Assembly (NCBI RefSeq): GCF_024347315.1
Contig: NZ_AP025460.1
Span: 1,302,001-1,366,000, forward strand
Direction of reading: 5' to 3'
DNA: 64,000 bases
Source of the DNA: Vibrio atlanticus
GTDB taxonomy: Bacteria > Pseudomonadota > Gammaproteobacteria > Enterobacterales > Vibrionaceae
Of this stretch, positions 26,392 to 35,000 are shown one piece after another (position 1 is the first letter of the stretch; each line of letters opens with the position of its first letter). The position numbers and the translations under genes are program-made. Under the pieces are notes generated by a model, which made no database searches, had not been told where the DNA came from, and saw only the letters and a program-made list of their open reading frames with translations.

Positions 26392-26640
26392 TTATTGCAT
26401 TGATGTGGTTTGGTAGCGAGGTATTAGCTTCTTGATATCTTCAAGGTAACCTTCGCTCTTTAAACTGTCTAAGGTATTCTCGAGCTCTTGTTCACTCATG
26501 GCAAAACATGTCGATTTGCCGGTCGTTAGGTCAAGGTATTCGTGATATTCACGCTCTGTGAAGTGGCCAATTCTGTCCATTAATAGGGTTTTAATTCCAT
26601 GGTGAATTAAGCCGTAATATGTATGTCTTTGTAAGGTCAT
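26392..26640 (-). CDS. Small conserved-looking protein of unknown function
   Basis: 82 residues, soluble. Strong ribosome site GGAGGA about 8 nt before the ATG. The middle carries EYLDLTTGKSTCFAMSEQEL, then NTLDSLKSEGYL. The pattern (L..TG....MS..EL...L..L...G) is faintly like the small gp16/DUF1018 regulators of Mu-like phages, but no other phage gene is near and I would not assign it. It lies between yciB and a LysR gene. Confidence 0.65.
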   Translation of the reverse strand: MTLQRHTYYGLIHHGIKTLLMDRIGHFTEREYHEYLDLTTGKSTCFAMSEQELENTLDSLKSEGYLEDIKKLIPRYQTTSMQ

Positions 26641-26925
26641 AGCCTATCCTCCGTGACAAGCTGCAATGTTATTGGTGCAACCTGCTGTATATTGGTTGGG
26701 TTATCTATGACAAAGCAATTCGAATGCCATTTTATCCATTGGGATAGAATTTCTGACGTAAAAAGTTGAATTAATTTTCTTTTCAACTAGTTAAAGAAAC
26801 GTCCGTTCTAAACTCTAAACACCAATACGTAGCTACCGGAAAATAGTTTCATTTTGAGAAGGGTAAAATTCTCATTATGACGATCTATTAAAGCTACAGT
26901 GGGGACTTACCAAAGATGATTGCCG

Positions 26926-27813
26926 CTAATCGACGAGCCAATCAACCAGCGTAGATAAAGATGTATTTTGTCGATTCTTGGGTTGCAGTAAGAAGTAACC
27001 ATTTCCAGAGAAGACACTGCCTTCACTCACTTTCACCAATCTACCCAAATCAATATCTTGCTTGGCCAGTGTGATGTCGCCTATGGCAATACCAAACCCT
27101 TGAATGGCTGCGTTCATCGCTTGATCGAGCGTCGCGAATTGTTGGTTGTTCTTGCTTGAAAGGTCGTGGCTGCCTATGTGTTCCAACCAAAGCCGCCAAT
27201 CACTCTGCTCATTGTTGGCGTGCAACCAAGTGTATTGGGCGAGCTGATGTGGCTTGATGATGGTCGACGCGTCGTTGACAAGATGGCTTTGCGTAATGCT
27301 TTGCGCTTGGCAAACGGGCGCTAGCTGCTCGTTAAACAATAACTGGCTGATAATCGATTGCTGGTTTGGCTTCTTACCATAGGTAATTACGGCGTCAAAC
27401 GGGTCAAAGCTTGGTTCGAAGACGTGCTTGATGGTCGACGTGAGTTCGACATCAATTTCAGGATAGGCTTGCTGAAAAGACATCAACTTAGGCAGTAGCC
27501 AAGAGGTGATACAACTTGGTGCGTTGAGCTTGATCTTCGATGGAGAGCTGGCAATTTGATTTAACGCCGATTGCAGTTGTTGGATGGTATCTTGAATCAG
27601 CGGAACCAGTTCTTCTCCCTTAGGTGTTAATGACAACCCGCGAGCATGTCGGTAGAAAAGATCGCAGCCAAGACTTTCTTCAAACGACAATACCTGACGA
27701 CTCACTGCACCTTGCGTAACATTGAGCTCATGTGCCGCGCGCGTAAAGTTGAGATGCCTTGCCGTAGACAAAAATGCGAGCAAGGTTTTGGTTGAAGGAA
27801 GTGTGCGATTCAT
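26926..27813 (-). CDS. LysR-family regulator, GcvA-like
   Basis: 295 residues. The HTH region (about 5-64) reads LAFLSTARHLNFTRAAHELN then VTQGAVSRQVLSFEE, typical of the GcvA/AmpR subgroup, followed by a periplasmic-binding-like effector domain. It is divergent from a HisC-like aminotransferase and an amino-acid binding protein (182 bp between starts), so it probably controls them; LysR genes commonly regulate the divergent neighbour. The effector is probably an amino acid, by inference from its neighbours. Confidence 0.85.
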   Translation of the reverse strand: MNRTLPSTKTLLAFLSTARHLNFTRAAHELNVTQGAVSRQVLSFEESLGCDLFYRHARGLSLTPKGEELVPLIQDTIQQLQSALNQIASSPSKIKLNAPSCITSWLLPKLMSFQQAYPEIDVELTSTIKHVFEPSFDPFDAVITYGKKPNQQSIISQLLFNEQLAPVCQAQSITQSHLVNDASTIIKPHQLAQYTWLHANNEQSDWRLWLEHIGSHDLSSKNNQQFATLDQAMNAAIQGFGIAIGDITLAKQDIDLGRLVKVSEGSVFSGNGYFLLQPKNRQNTSLSTLVDWLVD

Positions 27814-27994
27814 ATCTTTACCTATGAGTTTTTATCATGGCTATTATGTGATTATTTCGATTCATTTATCAATGGTGTTCTGTTTGAATGTAAATACTTA
27901 CTCATCATTAGTGATTCAATATGTGTATAAGTCACATTTTTTGAATATGAAGGCAATGATGAAGACATTGTGATTTTGTGAAAGGGATAGCTTC

Positions 27995-29146
27995 TTGACA
28001 TCTTTTATTGATAGCTTAGTGCCTCAGGCTGTAAAAAAATTAATACCTTATCAATCGGCAAGAAGAATTGGTGGTGATGGACGTGTCTGGCTAAACGCTA
28101 ATGAATTGGAAAGCCCGCTGTTTCAAGGAGAAGCAAGTCACAACCGATACCCGGACTTCTTACCACAAGATATTGCTAAGGCTTACCAAGATTACTGTGG
28201 CACTGATGCCGCGACGGTTGCTGTCCGTGGTGCAGATGAAGCGATTGATTTGCTGATCAGAACATTCTGTAAACCGGCGAGCGATAACATACTTATCTGT
28301 TCTCCAACGTATGCGATGTATGAGTTTTGCGCCGATGCATTGGCGATTAATACCTTAGACTCTCCATTGCAGGAAGACTTCAGCCTTAATGTTGCTGATA
28401 TCGTGAATAAAGCGGAATTGGCTAATATCGTGTTTCTTTGCTCACCAAACAACCCTACGGGCAATGTGATCCCTAAATTGGATTTGATTCAGGTACTGGA
28501 AGGCACGATTGGCAAGTCGCTAGTGGTAGTCGATGAAGCGTATATCGAATTTGAACCACAAACGTCAGCGGTGAGCCTTATTGCGCGTTATCCGCATTTG
28601 GTTGTGATTCGCACCTTGTCTAAGGCGTTTGGGTTGGCTGCGGTTCGTTGTGGCTTTATCTTAGCGAGTCAAAATGTGATGCAGTATGTCGCGAAGTTGA
28701 TTCCACCTTATCCGATGCCAGATTGCTCATCTCAAATTGTACTAGACGCATTGTCTGATGAACGAATTGCGTTGATGGAAAGCGCGACGTTAAAGTTGGT
28801 CGAATTGCGTAATCGGTTTGCTTGTGAGCTAACGCGGTTTGAATTTATAGAACAGGTTTATCCGTCATCGACCAATTTCGTTTTGCTACGTCAAAAACCG
28901 GGGCACCATGTGTTTAGCGTATTGGCGAAGGATGGCATTGTGACAAGGAACCAAAACCACGAACCTGCTTTGCGTAACTGTGTACGAATCAGTATTGGTA
29001 GCCAAGAGAGCATGCTAGAAGTGATAACGTCACTAACACGCTACCAAACCGAGCTGCAACAGAATCAACAAGATCAGCAGAAGCGACAGGAGCAACAAGA
29101 ACAATATATAGAAACTCAAACTCAACTCGATAAAGATCATATCTAG
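27995..29146 (+). CDS. HisC-like aminotransferase (class I/II, PLP) outside a his operon
   Basis: 383 residues. IPYQSARRIGGDG and the PLP pocket residues SPNNPTG (Asn153), VVDEAYIEF (Asp180) and TLSKAFGLAAVRCGF (Lys210) match histidinol-phosphate aminotransferases. The start is TTG 27995, with AAAGGG 7 nt upstream; no earlier ATG fits. The C-terminus has an unusual Gln-rich tail from about residue 351 (QNQQDQQKRQEQQEQ). Next to an amino-acid binding protein and a LysR regulator, it is more likely a catabolic aminotransferase than the histidine-biosynthesis enzyme. The substrate is unknown. Confidence 0.8.
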   Translation: MTSFIDSLVPQAVKKLIPYQSARRIGGDGRVWLNANELESPLFQGEASHNRYPDFLPQDIAKAYQDYCGTDAATVAVRGADEAIDLLIRTFCKPASDNILICSPTYAMYEFCADALAINTLDSPLQEDFSLNVADIVNKAELANIVFLCSPNNPTGNVIPKLDLIQVLEGTIGKSLVVVDEAYIEFEPQTSAVSLIARYPHLVVIRTLSKAFGLAAVRCGFILASQNVMQYVAKLIPPYPMPDCSSQIVLDALSDERIALMESATLKLVELRNRFACELTRFEFIEQVYPSSTNFVLLRQKPGHHVFSVLAKDGIVTRNQNHEPALRNCVRISIGSQESMLEVITSLTRYQTELQQNQQDQQKRQEQQEQYIETQTQLDKDHI

Positions 29147-29153
29147 GATGGCA

Positions 29154-29930
29154 ATGATGAAAAAGATAATACTAGGACTCGCTTGTGCGGCCGCTTTACT
29201 TGGTACAACGGTACAGGCGAAAGAAATCCGTTTGGCGTCAGACTTTACGTATCCGCCATTCAACTATAAAAACAGTGACGGTGTGCCTGTCGGGTTTGAT
29301 ATTGAGATAGCTGATGCACTGTGTGAGCAAGCCAAACTCGATTGTACTTGGGTTTCACAAAGCTGGGACTCGCTAATTCCAAGCTTATTGGCAAGAAAGT
29401 CAGATGTGATTATGGCTTCGATGCGCATTACTGAAGAGCGTAAGCGTAAAATCTTATTTACTGATAAGTACTACCAAACACCAGCCGTGTTTGTTGCTGC
29501 TAAAAGCGCGGAGTTCAGCGTTGATGAGGCTGGCTTAACGGGCAAAACCATCGGTGTTCAGCAAGGTACGATTCACGATCGCTACGTAACGGATAAGTTT
29601 GGCAGTGTTGCCAACATTAAGCGTTACACAGGGCAAGATGAAGTGTATCTGGATCTGCAAAACGGCCGTTTAGATCTAACCTTCGGCAACTCAGACCAAC
29701 TGTCATTGGCTTTCTTAGACAAGAAAGAAGGTGAGGGTTTTGAGTTCAAAGGCAAAGCAGTTACCGACAAAGCCTACATTGGCGAAGGTACGGCTTTAGC
29801 ACTAAGAAAGCAGGATTCAAAACTGGCGAAACAATTCAATGCCGCGATTGAAGAGATTAGAGCAAATGGCACCTATGATAAGATCGCAGCGAAGTACTTC
29901 ACATTTGATATCTATGGCGCTGATTTGTAA
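29154..29930 (+). CDS. Periplasmic amino-acid-binding protein (SBP family 3)
   Basis: About 258 residues. A signal peptide ending near TVQA is followed by KEIRLASDFTYPPFNYKNSD, then GFDIEIADALCEQ, the standard opening of the HisJ/ArtJ/LAO group that binds basic or polar amino acids. QSWDSLIPSLLARKSDVIMA and TFGNSDQLS continue the match. The frame could also start at 29148; ATG 29154 has AGG 6 nt upstream. No permease or ATPase genes follow, so it either borrows a remote transporter or acts as a sensor ligand carrier. It follows the aminotransferase by under 10 bp. Confidence 0.88.
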   Translation: MMKKIILGLACAAALLGTTVQAKEIRLASDFTYPPFNYKNSDGVPVGFDIEIADALCEQAKLDCTWVSQSWDSLIPSLLARKSDVIMASMRITEERKRKILFTDKYYQTPAVFVAAKSAEFSVDEAGLTGKTIGVQQGTIHDRYVTDKFGSVANIKRYTGQDEVYLDLQNGRLDLTFGNSDQLSLAFLDKKEGEGFEFKGKAVTDKAYIGEGTALALRKQDSKLAKQFNAAIEEIRANGTYDKIAAKYFTFDIYGADL

Positions 29931-29961
29931 TTCGCCTAACATCTGAAAGTAGAACACAAAT

Positions 29962-29996
29962 AAAAACCCGAGGGCTGTGAGGCTCTCGGATTTTTA
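29962..29996 (+). terminator. Intrinsic terminator after the amino-acid-binding protein
   Basis: CCGAGGGC and GCTCTCGG form a stem flanked by AAAAA and TTTTT, about 35 bp after the stop. Confidence 0.85.
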
Positions 29997-30061
29997 TTGG
30001 CTCCAAAAGACCATTGCTTAAGTGTTTAGGTGTGTAGTTGGGAAGGGGAGAAGAGACGTAC

Positions 30062-30088
30062 AAAAAAAGCCACTCGACTGAGTGGCTT
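30062..30088 (-). terminator. Intrinsic terminator of the secreted-protein operon
   Basis: AAGCCACTC and GAGTGGCTT pair around GACT. The + strand A7 before it becomes a T7 run after the stem on the - strand, downstream of the gene ending at 30141. Confidence 0.85.
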
Positions 30089-30140
30089 AGTGCAAGGAAA
30101 GTAGGCAGTGCCTTGCGAACAATCGTAACTAATGATCTGA

Positions 30141-31508
30141 TTAGTATATTTTATTCCAATCAGCAATCGTCACATCGCTATTGTCGTAATTGATAGCTTC
30201 TGCTGTAACCTTAGATATCTCATTTAATAATTGAATATCTTCTGCGTCCGTCACAGTTACTGGATCTACAATGACTGAATTGTCACTTTGTTTCTGCAAG
30301 GCGTAAGAACTACTGGTTAGCGTTGTTTCAAGCTCCGAAATAGAAAAAATGTTGTTTTGATTGAGCGAGTCCGCAAGGGAAAATTCACCTACTAGGTTTG
30401 TTGCTTTTAGCTGTTCTGCGTTGAATTTAACGCCACTATTCCCATCATAGTAATAACGACCATGAACCAAAGAGTCTTCGAATTTAAACGCATCAATGAA
30501 CAATGAGGTTGCAACATTTGGGGTCGCAGGGTCCAAGTTTACTTGAACAAAATATTCAGCTTCGGTGGATGTTTCGCTCACAAAGCCTGGAATTAGCTTA
30601 CCACCGGATACAACAGCACTCGAAGCAAGTGATACTTGATTACTGCCGAATTCAGAGCGACTTTCAACCTTAAATTTCTCGTTATCACTATTACAATCCT
30701 TGCATACTACATTCGTAAACTTTGAATACGCTTGGTTAGGATCTATCGAGTTTTTCATAACTTGAGTACGTCTAAATAGACCAGTCCCAGGAGTGTCATC
30801 ACTTGATTCCTGATAGAAAGTAAAAGACTCAAATTGCTCTTCGGGCTCGTCACTGAAATTATAACTGTTTTCAAGAATGTAGACCAGTTCACCACCGGTA
30901 TTACCTACATTAGAGCTGTAAGCAATCACTTCGGAAGGGATAGAAGATTCAAACTCTGATTTCGTTGTGCTCTTACTTAATTTCACTGCCCAGTCATTTG
31001 GATCTTGGCAATTGCCCTTAGATGCGAAATAGATAATTGATACGGGGAGCGTTGTGATACCATTTTTTGTGCCGTATTGATCGACAACATAATCAATACC
31101 CGGCCAGTTTTTCGCTTCTATGTTTTCTGCAATACAGAAATCCATTACCTCTTTATCGACACCTTTTGTTTTAGGGTTTTTCTTCAAATAGTCGACCACA
31201 AAACCAACTTCTTGAGAAGCGTCAATCAGTTCTTGCCTTGTTTCCAATGGAAGTTGAGTATTTTGAGATCCTGTAACTAAAGATGTTAGCAATCCACTTG
31301 GTGATGTTTTTAGTTGCGTAGCATTTGTCGCATCCATATATAGTGCAGCTGAGTCAAAAAATGACGCTTTAAGCTTAGTTGTAATCATCTCATCTATGCT
31401 ACTACGCATGTTCTGACCTACCTCATGAGCACCGTTATAGTTGGCGTTAGCGATAGATGAAGAGAGCAAGCCTATACAAATGGTTGAAGCTAAAACTGTT
31501 TTTTTCAT
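30141..31508 (-). CDS. Secreted protein of unknown function
   Basis: 455 residues. The N-terminal signal peptide (KKTVLASTICIGLLSSSIANA, cleavage near 22) predicts export; there is no lipobox or internal membrane helix. The mature part is polar and Ser/Asn/Asp-rich, with four cysteines visible (FCIAEN, KGNCQDPND, and VCKDCNSDN near 270). I recognise no family. It follows a small lipoprotein gene on the same strand by 19 bp, so the two probably form an operon (start preceded by GAAGGA). The pair is divergent from the BvgS-like kinase cluster. Confidence 0.75.
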   Translation of the reverse strand: MKKTVLASTICIGLLSSSIANANYNGAHEVGQNMRSSIDEMITTKLKASFFDSAALYMDATNATQLKTSPSGLLTSLVTGSQNTQLPLETRQELIDASQEVGFVVDYLKKNPKTKGVDKEVMDFCIAENIEAKNWPGIDYVVDQYGTKNGITTLPVSIIYFASKGNCQDPNDWAVKLSKSTTKSEFESSIPSEVIAYSSNVGNTGGELVYILENSYNFSDEPEEQFESFTFYQESSDDTPGTGLFRRTQVMKNSIDPNQAYSKFTNVVCKDCNSDNEKFKVESRSEFGSNQVSLASSAVVSGGKLIPGFVSETSTEAEYFVQVNLDPATPNVATSLFIDAFKFEDSLVHGRYYYDGNSGVKFNAEQLKATNLVGEFSLADSLNQNNIFSISELETTLTSSSYALQKQSDNSVIVDPVTVTDAEDIQLLNEISKVTAEAINYDNSDVTIADWNKIY

Positions 31509-31527
31509 AATGCTAATCCTTCAATAT

Positions 31528-31800
31528 CTATTGTTTAACTTGACTGAATTTAGTCGGTGTGGAAATAGATAGACTCGTCTTGCCTACAGGCAAATTCATA
31601 ATCGTATCAACGCCTTCAGAGCTCAGTTTTTTTGATTGCAAATCTACCTTGTTCAGTTTTTGGTTTAGAGTAGATTTTGTCGCGGTCACTTGCTGGGTTT
31701 TAGGCTTTGAAGTAGTGGTTGATTTTTTAGAACTATCCCCTCCACAACCTATCAAAGCTATGGGTAGTATAATTGCGCTGATTTGTAGGAATTTAATCAT
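31528..31800 (-). CDS. Small lipoprotein of unknown function
   Basis: 90 residues. The signal sequence MIKFLQISAIILPIALIGC ends in a lipobox with Cys19, followed by GGDSSKKS, so a lipid-anchored envelope protein is predicted. The mature part is short, basic and Thr/Lys/Gln-rich with no known motif. It starts the operon with the 455-residue secreted protein (stop to next start 19 bp). Start preceded by GAGG. It could be a tether or partner of that protein; this is inference from adjacency. Confidence 0.75.
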   Translation of the reverse strand: MIKFLQISAIILPIALIGCGGDSSKKSTTTSKPKTQQVTATKSTLNQKLNKVDLQSKKLSSEGVDTIMNLPVGKTSLSISTPTKFSQVKQ

Positions 31801-32020
31801 AGTTATGGAACCTCATCTAATATCGGTGAGATCAACCCAGTAGCTGATCTTGTTATTAAGCTTTGTATCAACTGCTTACATTTCTATTTATAATTGAACC
31901 TACTTAAGCTGAGCAATCGATTGCGTTGAACGAAAGTTACTTTTTGTTCAGTGCAAATTGGTGAGTTGATACGGTTAATACGATATAAGGTGCATTAATA
32001 AATAAAACTCTAGGTTATTC

Positions 32021-35000
32021 ATGTTCCGCGCTTTTAATCTACTTTCTCTAATTATTCTGGCTTCTTCCGTATCTTTTTTCGGTAAGGCTAGTGGTTCGAT
32101 TACCATCGGAGTTCAAACTTCAGGCTTTTCTCCGTATGTAGTTGTACAAGGTGGAGAGATTTCGGGACTGTTACCTGAATTAGCTAACTTTTATGCTAAA
32201 GACGAATTGAATGGCTTGGAGTTTGTTGGTTTTCATTCTCCGTCTGATCTAAACAACGTGCTTAAAACGGAGCAAGTTGGTGCCATAATTACGGCTGAAC
32301 AAAATATTTCTAGTAGCGGTGTTATTTACTCTAAACCTATTTTATCTAGCCGAATGGTTAGTCTAAGTAGCGAGCCTATTGAAACTCATTTATTGATGAA
32401 GGGCCGAAATCTCGCTTATTTTGAAGGCTCAAGTAACGCGTCTTCTGTTAAGTCACTCCTTCCATTCTCTTCTTTTTCGTCATATTCATCTTATCAAAGC
32501 GCGATCGCTGATGTTGCTCGCGAGAAAGCATTAGCCATTGTTGATGATGGTGTGCTACTACACAATAAGTTAATGAATAGCCCCTATGAGTTATTCTTGT
32601 CGGTTAACTTGCATGATGATTTACCCCTAAATAATTATGTTATTGCCTTGCTGGATACTCCTGAGAATAGGAAGGTGTTGGGTATTATCAATACCGCTAT
32701 AAACCAAGATAACTCTAACAAACTTGTTAATATTCGTAAGAAGTGGCTGAATGAAATACAGAGACGTTTGTTGTTGGTCGTTAGTAAAAATAAGCTGCTA
32801 TTAACTGAAAAAGAGCAGCAGTTCCTGCTTCTCAATCCGAACATATATGTATCATCTGAGACAGACTCGAAGCCTATTTCTTTCGAGAATAGTGAAGGTA
32901 AGCCAGATGGTATTTCAATTGATATATTGAACGAGATATCCCGACTCACTGGGTTAAATTTTGTTTTTGAAAACGACCTCGACCTTCAAGGTAACCAAGC
33001 TCACCCCGTACCTCTTCCTGTGATTCACACCAAGGCGACACCTTCTGCTGGTGGCGATGATCATCACCTCTACTCTAAACCGTTCATGGTTGAACCATGG
33101 GCACTGGTTGGTAAAAGTGATACGAGTAAATTGGCTGTGTTCGGTGAATTAACGAAGAGCTCTATCATTGGAACCATAAATGACAGTGTCGGCATACAAC
33201 TTGTTAAGCGTTATTGTGAGGCTTGTCCAATCAAGACCTATAGCTCTGAGTTGCTTTTACTCGATGCTGTGGATAAAGGTGAGATTGATTCAGCGATGCT
33301 TTCGCTTTATTTGGCATCACCTCTATTACAAGGGCAATATTCTGGGTATCTACGTGTAACGAGCTTACTGTCGAAGGACAATGATGTACCTGTAACATAC
33401 AGTGTCGAAGCCGACCAAGAAGTGCTGAACAATATTATCAATAAAGCACTGTTCGCCATACCCCACCACAAGTATCAGCAGATTAAGAAACATTGGTTGG
33501 ATGTATCTTATGAATCGGGCGTGGATACGGCAGATGTTGTCTTGGGCGCTGCAATTTTAATCTCTGTCGCATCGGTGCTCATTATGCTTGTTATGGCATG
33601 GAGCTGGAAACTGAGACGTGAAGTTGAAGACAGAAAGCGAACTGAATCCGCCCTCAAACATCAAGTGGAGTTCGAGCGTTCATTGTTGGACGCAATGCCG
33701 TTTCCCATTGTTGTGCGTAACTTGGATAACCAGATAATCAGTTTGAACAGTGCCGCGCAGCAGCTTACCGGTTTTGAGTTGATAGAAGGAGCCATCGTTA
33801 ATAACTCCGATGAAGACACAATGATCCATCACGGGGTTGTTTTGCCTCGCTTAGAAAAAGAAGTCGCTTCGCCGCAAGGCAGTAAACACTACGCGTATTG
33901 GAAGTGCCCGTATATCTCTAACGGGAATATCGAAGGTTCAGTGACCATTCTTGATGATCTTACTGAGCTTTACGAAGCGAAAAAAGTTGCTAAAAGTGCC
34001 GATGACCGAGTTCAGAAACTTGCGAACAATTTACATGGTGCGGTTATACAGCATATTCAGCCCAAACGAAGTCTACATGACATTGAATTCGTCTTTATTA
34101 GTAATGGGGTAGAGGAGCTTTTGGGCCTTACGCCTGCTCAACTGCGCCGCTCTCCAATTAGTTTTTTCGCGCCGCTTAATGCTCAAGATCGTCGAACCCT
34201 AATTAAGAAAGTACGTAGTGGGAATAAAGAGGGGAAACTAAGCCTCGATATTGGGGTGAATATTGATAATCAAAATCGATGGCTTAACTTACAGAGTAAG
34301 ATTTCTGACTTGGGTGAGTATTATGAATGGGATTCGGTACTGACTGATATTACAGAGCTTAAATTGCAGCAAGAAGAGTTAACACAAGCAAGACAAAGTG
34401 CTATCGCTGCTACTGAGGCCAAGTCTCGATTTTTGGCAAACATGAGTCATGAAATCCGAACTCCATTGGGAGGGATTGTTAGCTTGTTGGAATTGTCTGA
34501 GCAATATGAAGTTGGTTATGAAGTTCAGAAAATCCATACAACGCTGAGTCAATCGGCGAATAACCTACTGCATATTGTTAACGATATACTCGATTTCTCG
34601 AAAATTGAAGCCGGTAAGCTGACCCTAGATTATCAGCCTGCAAGTCTAGATACATTGACTCTTAGAGTGACTCAGTTGCAGGCGAGGCAAGCTCACGCCA
34701 AAGGGTTACAGTTCAAATTTTGGTTAGACCCTGAGTTGAATGATTTAGTCTTAATGGATGACATTCGTATTGGGCAAGTTCTGAATAATTTGTTGAGCAA
34801 TGCCATTAAATTTACAGAATATGGAACCGTAGGTTTAGCGGCAAAGTTACTCGACCTGGATGGTGAACAGCAACAAATTTGTTTCGAGGTGTTTGACAGT
34901 GGCATCGGTATCAGTGAAGAACACATTCGAAACCTATTCCAACCTTTTGTTCAAGCCGATGAAGGAACCACGAGGAAATATGGTGGTTCAGGCCTTGGTT

